This document shows positions 9,165 to 19,715 of a stretch of DNA of 21,233 bases, one piece after another. This stretch comes from Chara braunii (Eukaryota > Streptophyta > Charophyceae > Charales > Characeae), in contig BFEA01001216.1 of assembly GCA_003427395.1 (NCBI GenBank), positions 75,061 to 96,293 of the forward strand, read 5' to 3'. The notes under the pieces were generated by a model. It did no database searches, was not told the origin of the DNA, and was given only the letters and a program-made list of their open reading frames with translations. Every line of letters begins with the position of its first letter. The stretch's first letter is position 1. Position numbers and translations under genes: made by a program.

Positions 9165-9522
9165 CGGGCCTGATAGGCGCATTACCTCGCGTATCCCCTA
9201 TGCTACAGCGAACGAGAAACGCCCTCGACTGGTCCACCTCTGCGATTGCAACTGATTAGCTTTCGTACTGTGGACTCGTAGCTCGACAGGGATACGCCCA
9301 CCGAAGGGAGGTGACAACTCCCGTAAGGTGGAGGTAAGTTGTGCCTCGCGTAGGCCCTATCCTGTCGTAGGTGCTCGCGAAAGGGATGGCTGGCGCTCTC
9401 GACCGGAGCGGCTTAAGGAAGCTCCATTTGTGCGTTCGTGACGAGGTTGGTCCAACTCCTGCATGACGCGGTCGAGAGGGTCCCGCGCTGCCACGTGCGG
9501 TGCCGGACCGATGCGCTCGACA
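9165..9522 (+). repeat. LTR segment Y (U5 end), 5' copy
   Basis: A direct repeat of 19766-20123, from CGGGCC to CTCGACA, with about one difference in ten bases by eye, nearly all transitions. It ends the 5' LTR immediately before the primer-binding site, so it is U5. It contains the nested hairpin at 9298-9331 and a longer stem between 9396-9404 and 9470-9478. Confidence 0.88.
9298..9331 (+). promoter_or_regulatory. Nested hairpin in U5 (5' copy)
   Basis: CCACC, three bases, GGGAG, a seven-base loop, CTCCC, four bases, GGTGG. This is a two-tier stem-loop in what would be the RNA leader, about 190 bases before the primer-binding site. The copy in the 3' LTR (19899-19932) has only one substitution and forms an even longer inner stem. 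Packaging, dimerisation or primer-related roles are possible by analogy with other LTR elements, but unproven. Confidence 0.5.
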
Positions 9523-9524
9523 GG

Positions 9525-9542
9525 TGGCGCCATTGCCGAGGA
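9525..9542 (+). other. Primer-binding site (PBS)
   Basis: TGGCGCCATTGCCGAGGA starts two bases after the 5' LTR end. It begins TGG, complementary to a tRNA CCA end, and from memory matches the widespread plant Tat/Ogre/RIRE2-type site TGGCGCCGTTGCCGGGGA at 16 of 18 positions. This supports the LTR boundary at 9522 and the plus orientation. I do not assign the primer tRNA with confidence. Confidence 0.8.
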
Positions 9543-11893
9543 TAACGGATGCCTACCGTTGTCCCTGGTGGAACGACACTCGGGTATGGAAGAGAGAAAT
9601 AGGCAAATGAGAAGTTTTGATTGACTTGTATGAGTGATTGGCTAATATTTGACTATCGTTGAAAGTACCGTAAAGACTTAGAGGTCCCTAAAAATCGAGC
9701 CTTGATTTGAGGCAGGTTGATAATCCGCATAGAATTGCCGCTTCTGCTCCATTGACTGGGTTAGGAGGACTGGTTGATCGTATATGGTGCTGGATAAAGC
9801 ATGGAGCGAGGGTTAATTCCGCGAGTGGGGTTTGAGTGATGCAGTAAGGGTTGCTTGAGATTGATAAGCGCCTTGACTATGCGTTGTGAGCGCTGACTGG
9901 TATGCAGTTAAATGGAGTTGAAAGACTATTTCACTTTAAAGATCGATGACTTTGAGTGGTGCTTTGAAGCCTCGATTTGGCCACGGATGCGTAAGGTGGC
10001 GCGGGCATTGCTGAGTATGCCTATAATTGGAATCCAAGGCTAATTGACTTATTACGTACTCATTGTGTTAAGCTTGCCTTGGGGGGGGATAGTCAAGCCA
10101 AGATGGAGCATCTCCCCTAGTCATATCACCCCCGATTTAAAGAAAGTTGTTGATACGAGAGCAGCGTGAATGAGAGGATGACTGATAAAGTCCGAAGTGA
10201 GAAGTTTAATTGTGAGAGTATTTCCTAGAGCCTTGGTTGAGGTGTGATAAGATAGGTACTGCGGTCAGTACGGTGCTTAGAGTCTTCGATAGGGTGAGCT
10301 GGAAATGGTTTGAGTCGTTTGCGAACTGACTAACTAGCTATCGATAGATCTCAACAAGTAGTGGCCACTAGGATAGCGGTTTGGCTAGTCTAAAGAGAGG
10401 CCTATAGGTTAATTATATGTGATATATGTAGATATAGCATTTATGATTGTTTGTTTGGTTGTCTCTATATATGTGCTTTCATTGTGTTCTGTCTGATGTT
10501 TGATTGGTGGTCCATGTATGGATTGCCTTTCACGGGGACATAGATTCTGCATGAAACTCACGCGTGGCATGGGACCAGGGGTGAAGGGGGTGACTTACTT
10601 CTATGGAAGGTGGTTCTTCCGAGAAGGAGTAAGTCGGCATGTATAATTTGTTCTTAGTGAAAGTGCATTCTTGAGTTGTTATCCCCTCAATGAGGCTTAA
10701 GAAGGCGGTCATTAGTCTCGAAACTGATAGTGAGACCCATGTTGGAACTATGTTTCTCGTCCATTAGTGGGGTGTTGTTGTCTTTCCTGTAACGAAAGAG
10801 TAACTACATTATCTGTTGAGAGAGGAGGAAAGGGCTTGCTACCTCACTGAGGCTGTGATGGCCAGGTGGAACAGCTACTGCTTAGTGAGAGCGGTCCGGG
10901 AGTAGCGATCTGGGTTCGTCCCGCATTAAGCAGGACCATCGTAATTGTAAGGGCACGAACTCGCTATCCGTTGTCCTGACAGGTATGAATGCGGCCGACC
11001 ATCTGATGATGATTAGGCTCAGTGAGGTGCAAGCGCTGAAATCAGAGGGGGGCGCGGTGAGGCTTGATCTTTAGAGCGGGGCTCGGGAGTCAAGATGTTA
11101 TCTCAAGAGGATCACACCGCCCCTCTGCATTATATGCTTCGCTTAAGAGATGAAGGGGGTAACAATTGCATCATGCTAATCACTCATTGTCAGTCTTATT
11201 CTGTCATGTATAAACTAAGATATGTTTTGGGAATTATCTTGTTTTATAGTTGGCAGTTGAGTTGGCGTCATATGGTTAAGTATTAAGCACACTGTGCTCA
11301 TCAGTTATCACCCCTGCAAATAAGCTGTACTTGCTACGTTGTGATCGTGAGTACGAGTATATCCTAGTTATTGTGGGTTGTGCTGCATTTCGGATGCATG
11401 TTTGGGGTACTCGCCTACATGACATATATATTGTATTTTTCTGGATGGTAAAAATGATATCAGATTAATGTCGGAGTTATGACTCGAGGGTTTTATCGAC
11501 GGGTATTTGGTGTTCTACTGCCGATGGATATTTGTGTGAAGGGCTCTCTTCGGTATAGCCAATTGTTTGAGTAGACTTTCTACGTGCGTATGCCATAAGT
11601 ATCGGAATTATCTTAGCAGGGTATCATTGGTATGCGTTACTTGAGTAATGTACCACGTCGTATGAATAGTCACCGTTGGGAAGGTCGGTGTTTGTGAAAG
11701 GGTTATTACCATGGTATATTACCGTCGATATCTTCCTAGGTTGGGCGGTCGCAAATGCTGGAAGTGAATGGTTCTAAAGAAAAATGATCTGAGGATAATG
11801 GTGGAGTATGATTGCCAATAGAATAACGGAAGGCGTATGATGGATGTTTTTCTGTGATGGGCAGAATCCAGACCGGAGCAAAGACAACTCAGG
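9543..11893 (+). other. Untranslated leader of the retrotransposon
   Basis: 2.35 kb between primer-binding site and gag. The plus strand is rich in G and T, with frequent stops in all forward frames. The largest frames are about 60 codons (10530-10712 minus, 11095-11286 plus) and have no motif. Long leaders are known in Ogre/Tat-type and LARD elements. I see nothing else here. Confidence 0.6.
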
Positions 11894-12567
11894 ATGCCTT
11901 ATGCGAAAGAAGATCCCAGTGTGACCCTGCCCGTCAAGGGGGAAGATGGGCTTGAGATTTCTTTGCCGAGGCGAGTCAGGGAGGGAGAGTACATCTCTTC
12001 CTGGTGGGGCGCACAGATAGGCAAGGATATTTTTGTCTGGATCGAGTTCGGGCTTGATGATGGTCGGGACTGCGCGATCGTAAGGGTGACTCTTTACGCA
12101 TCTCCCTCATTTTGGGCCGTACATGGAATTGAATTGACGCTCGGGCATTGGAGCCTGTTAGCGGGACCTTTGAGGGTAGCCGAGGCTGCTGCAGCTAAAT
12201 GGACGAGGGAAGTGTCTCGTGATGGAGAAGAGCGAGTGCTAACCCGCGTAAGGGTCAAGCGCGTTGGGGAGTTAATGCTTTCATCTGCTCCGCTACGAAT
12301 AGTCCTGCCTGAGTTTCTGATAGAAAAGAGTTTTGGGGACAGGCAGTGGTGGAAGCCGTTGCAGAGGCTGCCGTGAGGGTGCGAGAACAGGGGTATGCAA
12401 GATATACGTGCGAGTTGATAGATGGGTTGTACCTGGACCAAAGGTTCCCACCCCATAGCCAGGAACTTAGGAACCTAGCCAGTGTAGTGGATGCTTATGC
12501 AAGTTCGCACGAACCGAATGAGGGAAATGTAGACGGGGAGCAAATTCGGGCAACAGTGGGCCGATAG
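11894..12567 (+). pseudogene. gag, N-terminal part (frameshifted), unrecognised domain
   Basis: The ATG at 11894 opens after a TGA shortly upstream. About 147 codons follow in one frame, including SSWWGAQIGKDIFVWIEFG near residues 35-53. Around 12336-12346 the reading shifts by one base into the frame that ends at the TAG 12565-12567. That part has VVEAVAEAAVRVREQGYARY and then DQRFPPHSQELRNLASVVD. Read across the shift the two parts make a coherent globular domain of about 220 residues. I do not recognise it as a standard Ty3 matrix or capsid domain. Its place upstream of the capsid-like and zinc-knuckle parts makes it the gag N-terminus. The shift is most simply a one-base deletion; no slippery site is evident. 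Confidence 0.6.
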
Positions 12568-12768
12568 GGAATGCCTCTTTCTCTACCCATTACTGTAGTT
12601 ATGAAGGCAAGCGTCAGGGTAACTAGGAGNTGGGGCCTGATTGCATGAGTGAAAGGTGAGATAGNGTGATTTAANTGTTAGTAGTTTGCCCTTGTCGGCC
12701 TGAGCTTACTTGAATCACTTTTTGATGATCTATTGNCCGCTGTGCGTAACAGGCGGCCATCAGCATCA
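12568..12768 (+). other. Eroded stretch within gag
   Basis: Stop-rich sequence with several Ns between the two readable gag parts. It presumably represents decayed gag coding sequence, but no frame can be followed. Confidence 0.4.
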
Positions 12769-13820
12769 TGGCGGAANAAAGNGGCTTCGCCAAGATCCTG
12801 CGTTGGAGGAATTCGTGACAGATGATGGTGTTGTTGTGCGAGGCACTGCAAGAGTCGATGCCTCNAGACCTTCNTGCTTTGTTGTTCCAAGGAAGGAACT
12901 TGTCTGGCTTCCTACATGACTTTCAGGGCTTTAGCCTTATGAAGGAGTGGGACGAGAGAGCGATGAGGTGCATGTTCCCGNTGTTTGTTTGTGAAAGACT
13001 AAGTGAGGAGGTGTATACCCTCAAGCAGGAGTAGAAAACGTGGGGAAAATTGGAGCGTTCCTTAAGGCTAAGATTCCCAGAAGATGGAATAGAAGGCCAA
13101 CGTAGGGAATGCTCTGTGCCACCGGTTGCGAGCGCACCATCGCAGGCAGGGATAAGTAGTCTACAAAGACAAGTTAGGGTATTGGAAGAGAGGTTAGCAC
13201 GGCTGGAAGAGGCTAGGAATGGCAAAAGGGAAGCCTCTGAGGGAGCATCGAGTGGGCCGACCGTAAAAGGCGAGGCAGAGGCAAGGATGGATTATCAGGA
13301 GCTACTCCCCTACAAGAAGGCGTCGTGAGGACGAGTTTGCGCCCCAGAAAGAGGTGAAGGTGAGGGGGTCATTGAGATCAAGAAGGAGCAAGAACCTAGT
13401 ATGGCTCCACCTGTTATTGAGCAAGAGGGAGGGCCCATTGACGGGGAAGTACCCTTGGCTGCGGATCAAGGGAGGCAAGGGAGTGAGTGGTGGCCAGAGC
13501 ACTGGGTAAATGTGGTATGTGATCGTTGGGGAAAGATTGGTTGCACCCCTCCAGGAAGTAAAAAAGAGGGGGTGATGGGTGAAAAAGGGAAGCCCGAACC
13601 TCCCAAGTTGACGAAGGCTCGGCGGAAGGCGAGGAATCGGGCCCTCAAAGGTCAGGGTACCGAAAAGGGGCAGTGCTCACGACAGGTGGGGGCCGCACCG
13701 CAAGAGGTGGAAGGCGGAGCAACACGAGAGAGACCCCTGCCGATTGGGCATGCGCTATACGGGCAGTGGGAGCTATGCGGCTAAGTAGGGCGAAGGCCCA
13801 TATATAATCCATATCTACCC
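12769..13820 (+). pseudogene. gag, capsid-like and linker part with internal stops
   Basis: One forward frame can be followed for about 320 codons, broken only by TGA 12816-12818, TAG 13032-13034, TGA 13326-13328 and TAA 13782-13784. Its first part, with GRNLSGFLHDFQGF and then WDERAMRCMFP and FVCERLSEEVYTL, has the helix pattern of retrotransposon gag capsid regions. Next comes a short leucine-heptad coiled coil (SLQRQVRVLEERLARLEEA, about 13155-13215). A charged Glu/Lys/Gly-rich linker with WWPEHWVNVVCDRW (about 13487-13530) follows. That the frame stays the same across several stops shows a formerly coding sequence decaying by point mutation. A few Ns add uncertainty. Confidence 0.65.
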
Positions 13821-13825
13821 TGTGT

Positions 13826-14263
13826 ATGGGCCCACAAATAGGTATGATGCCACTTAGGCCTCCTGCAGTCAAGTTTCAGCCAGCCTTGTGTATGGGGCCA
13901 TTGCAGCCACCGATACCACGAGCGACGGAGGGTCACGTGGACGGTGGAGGGGGCCAAAAGCAGAAAACAGAAAAGGGGCGTAGGGATGAGGAGCACGGAA
14001 AAGGGAAATGCGGTGGCGGCAAAGGTGGCCCTAGAGGAAAGAAAGCAGGTTGGGAAAATGATACTTGCAGGCATTGTGCCAAAGAAGGGCACACAATGAA
14101 GTGTTGTCGGGAACGAAGGGCCGATGAGGCAAGCGGTCTGATAAGGACTAATATTGAGGGAGGCGTGTTCGNCAGGGCCGGGAAGTATATCGACNCAAAT
14201 ATCCCAGGGGGAACACNGAAGGAGGGTTTGCGGCGNGATGCAACATCNAGCANGGCCTCGTGA
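13826..14263 (+). pseudogene. gag, C-terminal nucleocapsid with CCHC zinc knuckle
   Basis: Reading resumes in another frame just after the previous part (shift near 13785-13826). It starts with Pro/Met-rich sequence (GPQIGMMPLRPPAVKF), then a Gly/Lys-rich basic region. The knuckle CRHCAKEGHTMKCC at 14066-14107 fits C-x2-C-x4-H-x4-C with the second of the two final cysteines. This fold binds genomic RNA in nucleocapsid proteins of retrotransposons. After it come about 50 residues ending at TGA 14261-14263, with several Ns. No protease follows in frame. The knuckle is the best single protein evidence for the element's identity. Confidence 0.75.
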
Positions 14264-15254
14264 AAGTAGTCGTAAAGAGAAAGGGTTTGTGGGAGAAAGG
14301 GCCTGGAAATTTAGGTAGACTGTAAGTATGAGCGAGAAATCCCAATTATATAGCTGCTACANATGGGCACANCGTATAGAGGGAAGGGATTTTCATAATG
14401 ATGGTCCGGTNAGGTGGCCTGAGTTNTAGGCAGGAGGGACCCCGATAGAACAACTGTATAGNTGGGAGATGTNAGGTTTGCCCCACATCGTGTTATTGGG
14501 ATATCTCAAATAGATGAGGCAAGGAGTAACCCTGAGGGCACAATTACGAAGTAGGGATCTGTTTCATTAGGCCTATTGATCGAGAGAAGAACATATGCGG
14601 CCCACGTTGTGCCTAGGCCTAGATAGACGTATAGGTGTGAGAGGTAGGAGGGGTTTGGGAAGAAACCTCAGCGTGGGGGGGATAGGCCATCTACCCTAAG
14701 GAGGAAGTGGCAGGACTGGTGTATGGGCGACTCCTAGCCTTACTTCTCTTTGGATATCTGAATACGTCCTAGATTACTTGGGTCCCTCGGATCGAGAAGC
14801 ATGGCTACGTCGTGACCAAACTGTTTTAGCTATAGCCTTGGTCCGGGAGACCGCATTTGCTCTTGTGTGATACCAGTGACGATTTGAGTTGAGATTGTTC
14901 AACTCCGAGTTGAGACATTTGGCTCACGTTTGAGTTGGGGTATTGTACCCCTGTATATATATTGAATTGGGGCCTTATTCAAGATTGTCTTTTGTATATG
15001 ACGATCAAAATCACCCTTACATGTGTGAACTTTATCCGGATGAATGATGATTTTGTGGGGATTTTGTGAGAATGAATGGATGGGAACTATCTACTCTCCG
15101 GTATATTCGTGCGATCTACCCACGGGCGGGTGATAGGGCCAAGTATAAGGAGGGGCAGTGCAGTTTGTTGTCTGACAAAAGTGTGAGAATCCTAAGGGAT
15201 TTTGCGAGTCTCTGAGACTCGAATACTTACCATGCCGGATGTTTTACGGTTGAC

Positions 15255-15364
15255 TTGCGAAGAGGGCCCACAAGCAGGCCTCTCAATTTAATTTGGTTCG
15301 TGGCTGAGTTGTGGAGAGGACCGATAAGTAGGCCTCTCATTTTGAGTTGTTCTATGGTTTAGTT
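15255..15364 (+). repeat. 55-bp imperfect tandem duplication
   Basis: Two neighbouring units. In one, GAAGAGGGCCCACAAGCAGG precedes CCTCTCAATTT; in the other, GGAGAGGACCGATAAGTAGG precedes CCTCTCATTTT. Both continue into TTGGTTCGTGGCTGAG or the equivalent TTGTTCTATGGTTTAG. Confidence 0.6.
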
Positions 15365-16267
15365 GTTCTATGATTGAGACCCCTTCAAATTAAGAAAGGT
15401 GGTAATGTTATTTATCGGAAGACCCATCCCCAAAAAAGGGGGTTGTTTTAAAAAGGGGTAGTGTGATAGCTTATCCTAAGAAGAAAGGGATGGCTGGGAC
15501 CTATTGAGAGAGACCTCTNTCGTGTGAAAGGTGGTTATTGGATTTAAGGGNATGGTAAGCAGTGTTTGAGTTGATGAAGTCTGGCGAAAAGGGACCATGT
15601 TTGCTTGAGNTGTTTGAGAAAGTCGCANAAGAGTGCAGGGCGAGAGACGTGTCGGGACGGGCGGCTGCTGGCTTTGATCAAGTCGGGGGTCACGGCCTTG
15701 TGGACCTAGCGGTGATTTTGTTTGTGATTGTGCGAAGGATGCCATGTCGTTTGTGGGAGGGCTGGTAAATGCCTTCAGACCCCTGCGTAATCTCGCAGTG
15801 GGCCCGCGGCACTCCATCGTACCACTTGTGCTAGTTCAGGGACATATTGAAGGAATACCAAGCTAAGCGGTAAAGATTAGCACCTCTAGGGCGTAACCCT
15901 AGTGGATGGCTGCTAGTCGGCGCAACCTGGTTGCGGGACCGCGGAGTAAGATTTTAAGGGGAGTTGCCCACCCCGAGGAAATTACTCCGTGGGATAGCAA
16001 AGGTTGAGAATTTTTGGAAAATCCTGATTGAATGCTTATCGGGAGAAAACCTATCGTTACGTAACCAACGAGGGTACCGCCGCTAAAATAACAATGCGGT
16101 GGGCCGTAGTCCTCGTCTGATCAGCCAAGCTATGGTAGGCCGAGATGGAGACCTGGCCTTTCTATACTAGACTGCAGAAAGAGGTGAGTGGATATTATCT
16201 ATGCATATATACGCGAGAGATTTTCTAAGAAGGAAGGCAAAAGTGCCTTCAAAGGTTAAGGCCCGCG

Positions 16268-16295
16268 TCCCTAGTTTTTGCCAGGACTAGGGACA
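16268..16295. repeat. Short perfect inverted repeat
   Basis: GTCCCTAG and CTAGGGAC, eight bases each, separated by a 12-base loop, about 280 bp before the 3' LTR. There is no U-tract typical of a terminator and no known role; listed as a visible structure only. Confidence 0.5.
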
Positions 16296-16575
16296 CCCAA
16301 CGAAAAGCCGAAGTTGTCTAGGACCAGGGAGAGGATGATTGGGAAGGACTTTGGAACTTATGCTGTCAGCATCCTAATAACTGGGCAATGTGGGTCCGGG
16401 TTAGAAACCTGGCAGCATAGAGTTGCGGAGGCATGGTTTGATGGAGGCCTCTACCCTGTGTCCGTCGGCTAATCGGATTGGTTCCTTTTTCCGTCAGCAT
16501 TTGGAGTTTGGATGAATTTATAGCTTCCTGATTTGGCGAAGCAACGGGGACATCGCTTAATATGGTCCGGTAAGT

Positions 16576-18759
16576 TGTCGGGGCGAATACCCTTACAAGG
16601 GTATCCGCCCTGGTTTTTGCAAGCGACATACAATAGTTTTGGTTTAAAGTTTAAGTATATCGCGTTAGGCGAGGCTGTGTCTGTGATTACGTTGACTGGG
16701 TGAGTGACTACAAAAAAAAGTGAGTGGGCGCGCAGGTTTAAGGCGCGCGTGATTCTTTTCTGTTGTTGATCATAAAGTCGGCGCGGACATCGCTAGTTTT
16801 GTTTACGGATATTATTAATATTTATTTATTAAGCAAGAACTAGGGATATTTTCTTTAATTGGTACGTTGACCGAGTTAAGTGCGTGTGCGGAGATCAACC
16901 CCGACGATGACATCGGCAACGACGGTGTGACTTCGTGCGGTGAGCGGGGTGTCGTAGGGTGGTGCGCGGGGCAATTATGGCACGGTATAAGCAAGCCAGC
17001 GCGGACACTGGGAGCCACGCAACCATTTTGTCGGCCCAAAGCGCCGCGCCGCACTGCCTTGTATGGTACTCTGCGGGTGCTGGTCTCAGGCTTGGGCATT
17101 GCCCTATGGTTTATGACAGCGGCCTGTTACCATGGAAGTTCGGGGATCAAGGCCAACGGGCGTCGACGAGGCGGCAGCGGAGAAGTGTGGAGCGAAAGCC
17201 TGAGGGGTTGAGGGCCCTGTGGGGCTATCCCCCTCGGTTTTTCTTATGGGTGCGGCGGCGGGCCCAATCAGCGGGGCTGGCAAGGTGCCAGCGATCCCGC
17301 GGTTCCCCGACGGCACCGTTATTTTATTGTTCTGGGTCCCTTCCCTATCGCGTCCCGTTTTGGGACGCGGGACTACGATAGGAGCGCGTGGGGGTGCGTT
17401 GGATTTGCGAGGTCGCTTGAAGTGCAATTATAAACTAATTGTGTGGCCGCGCTGCGGTGCCGAGGGCGTGGAAGGCCCCATGGGCTTAGTTCGATAAGTA
17501 CACTCATGAACTGTTGAAATAACAGGCCTGTGTTGCCGCTGCGCAGGGGCCAGTGTGCTGGGAATGAATCAGGACGTGAGACGGGTTAAGGTGCACATGC
17601 AAAAGGGGCAAGGAAAGGGGCCGGGTGGCCTTGGGAACTATCGAGGGGCACTGCCCCGAACAGGACATCACCAGGGAGATCCGCGTGATCGGCCACGGAG
17701 GAGTGATACATGCAGCAAGAAAACCCGGGGTAGGACCCAGACGGGAATCAGGGTAGGTGCGTGCAAAAGCCGGGGGAGAGGTCGAGCGGCTTTTGGCGGG
17801 GCCGCAGGGCATGTTGCTCCGGGCGAATCCTTCGGGACATTCGTGAAGATTGGAACGATACAGAGCAGATGTGCTCAACCGTGCGCAAAGGCAACACGCA
17901 TAAATTAAGAAAGGGCCGACGGCGAAGTGTTTCTGTTTCCCCGGGCACTCGACTGACCGTCGGACCCTGCAGCGTTGGAGGGTCGGGTTGACGTCAACCC
18001 GGGCTGAGGCGTAGAGGTGGTGGGGTGACGAGCATGGCGCAGCGGGAGTTGGTGGAAGAACAAACGAAGGCGTGCGCATGGAGAAGAGGCGGACGAATCA
18101 GTTGCGGACCTTGCGGCAGGTACATGCAGGGTGAAGCGCAGCCGAAAGAGGGCAGCAGGCAAAGAGGCAGCGCAGTAGAAACGAACGTAAGGCAGCAAGG
18201 AGGGCGGATGAACCCGGGCGGGATTTGGAGCCAGGTGCATATAGTGGAGAGAGGGGGGATGGCGGGGCCAAAAGCCGACTTGTAGACCGAGCGGGCGACT
18301 AGTGGGGAAGGACTGAGTGTTGGAAACGGGTGGACGGACCTGGACATGGGCCCCTGCTAGGTTCAACCAGGAAGAAAGAAACGATGGAGGGCGGGGAGTT
18401 TGGGCGCAGCAGAGGAGTAGAAGCATAACTGATTGGAGGCGGATTCAGGAGGGGAAGGAGATGATCCGGGGGGTTTTGCCCCGGGCGAGTTAGAAAGTGA
18501 GGTTAATTCTGGCTCTAGATTAGTGGAATGGAGGTTAGCAGAGAAAATAGGTAGCGAAGGGAGCGATGGCCGAATAGGGAAAAAGTAGAGCGGTTGTATC
18601 TCGCCCGACTTTTGACGGATTCGGGCGGGGTAAGGTGTTCATCTGAGGTTTAAGGGCAGGGCGAACCAGATGACGGGATCAGAATCGCCTAAAGGTTAGT
18701 AAACGGGGGGCTAGAATGAAACGAGCTGCGCTAAGCTATGGTGGGCGACGAGGGACTTG
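16576..18759 (+). repeat. LTR segment A', 3' copy
   Basis: A direct repeat of 3894-6075, 2.18 kb, differing at about one base in 12-20 by eye. Open frames of identical length to those of the 5' copy (16959-17381 plus, 17104-17427 minus, 17219-17497 plus) persist. A minus-strand frame of 191 codons (17504-18079) is cut to 131 in the other copy. No domain is recognisable. Confidence 0.9.
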
Positions 18760-19467
18760 CGAATCAACATCTTGGGGGAATTGAGGTCCCAAGCGTTACT
18801 CGTCGTTGGTCGATTAAGATGCATCCCACACACCACGCGCACACCACTTTACGAACACAAAAATAAAACACACACACACACACATACGAAACGACACAAC
18901 ACAAACAACGCGACGACGCTCCTAGCCCCTCCGTAGCCAACCCATAACTTTCCAATGCGGAAATCGAATAGGCGTCGCGCGCGAGATTTAGTATAAAATC
19001 ACGCGGACGCAGGGCTAACTCATATCGACTCGCAATGCAAGCGTACGCAAACAGTTGCAATGATGGCGTACTATGTAGTGCCCATAATCAAGCGGTCCCT
19101 CGTGGATCCGAGAACCGCTTATGACACTCAAGTGTCAGACTCGAAGCGTCGTGAGGGTCTAATCCCTCACGACATTACACGACTAAACGAATAGTCGTGC
19201 AGTCACCGCGAGACCTCAAGCCTTTGGCCTGAGTGTCTCGGCAGGCAAGGCAAATAGGCTCCGCACGAGGGCAAATTCCTTCCCTGCAGAACTGAGAGCT
19301 TGGGATGTCCCGGACAAGGACCTTGAATCCCGGCCTAGGACCAACGTCCGACTATAAAAATCTAAAAAAAAACAAAAGGATAAAAGGGGATCCCCCTTTT
19401 ATCTCAAATCATAACCTAGTTAACCCTTATGCTCAATTATAATAGACCTCTCCGATACTTAGGGCAC

Positions 19468-19497
19468 TTATAAGTATATAAGGATTGATTATATAGG
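19468..19497 (+). promoter_or_regulatory. TATA region of the 3' LTR
   Basis: TTATAAGTATATAAGG followed by TTATATAGG, then a CT-rich stretch (CACTTCTCACAGTCACAGTG) where transcription could start. This is the best core promoter in the LTR; its twin in the 5' LTR is inverted. Confidence 0.55.
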
Positions 19498-19709
19498 ACG
19501 ATCACTTCTCACAGTCACAGTGAGGCTCCTCTCAGCCATATATATATGTAATCGCAGACAGTCACATCCAGAAGACGAACCACAACCATACCTGCAATCA
19601 CATCAAGGATTCATCCGGAAGTCCAAGCACTACACGGGGTCAACTTCAACCATTCCTTGCACTCATACCCCTCGCTTTAGCCATACAAGCCGCACTCGTG
19701 CGACTCTTA

Positions 19710-19715
19710 AATAAA
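19710..19715 (+). terminator. AATAAA polyadenylation signal
   Basis: AAATAAATACTTTGTACTTTCG contains AATAAA about 230 bp after the TATA region, at the expected R/U5 border. It is conserved, inverted, at 8203-8208. Confidence 0.5.

Larger units (their letters stand above)
3894..9522 (+). repeat. 5' LTR, rearranged (A-Z-X-Y)
   Basis: The left long terminal repeat, 5629 bp, bounded by TGTCGGGG and CTCGACA. Compared with the 3' LTR it has the same first segment A (3894-6075) and last segment Y (9165-9522). Between them it carries an extra 2.08-kb segment Z (6076-8151) and segment X (8152-9159) in reverse orientation. A five-base filler CCGTG separates X and Y. The primer-binding site just after 9522 fixes the right end. 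Both LTRs were presumably identical at insertion, so the difference arose later. Confidence 0.82.
14264..16575 (+). other. 3' internal region without pol
   Basis: 2.3 kb between gag and the 3' LTR. Stops are frequent in all forward frames, and no reverse-transcriptase YxDD box, protease DTG/DSG, RNase H or integrase zinc-finger/DDE pattern can be read. It contains a 55-bp imperfect duplication (15255-15364), a polypurine-like AAAAAGGGGTAG before TGTGATAG near 15452, and small hairpins (15886-15903, 16268-16295). No good polypurine tract adjoins 16576. Either pol was never present or a full pol was deleted and the rest eroded. Confidence 0.6.

Noticed and set aside
12330-12350. Programmed ribosomal frameshift in gag
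   Set aside because: The gag carries several stops and a second shift elsewhere, and no slippery heptamer is visible, so mutation is more likely.
15562-15768. Plus-strand frame MFELMKSGEKG... in the 3' internal region
   Set aside because: 68 codons with Ns, no pol motif, and a minus-strand frame overlaps it; no basis to call a gene.
16500-16575. Polypurine tract before the 3' LTR
   Set aside because: Only a weak purine patch (GCGAAGCAACGGGGA) about 25 bp away; not a convincing tract.
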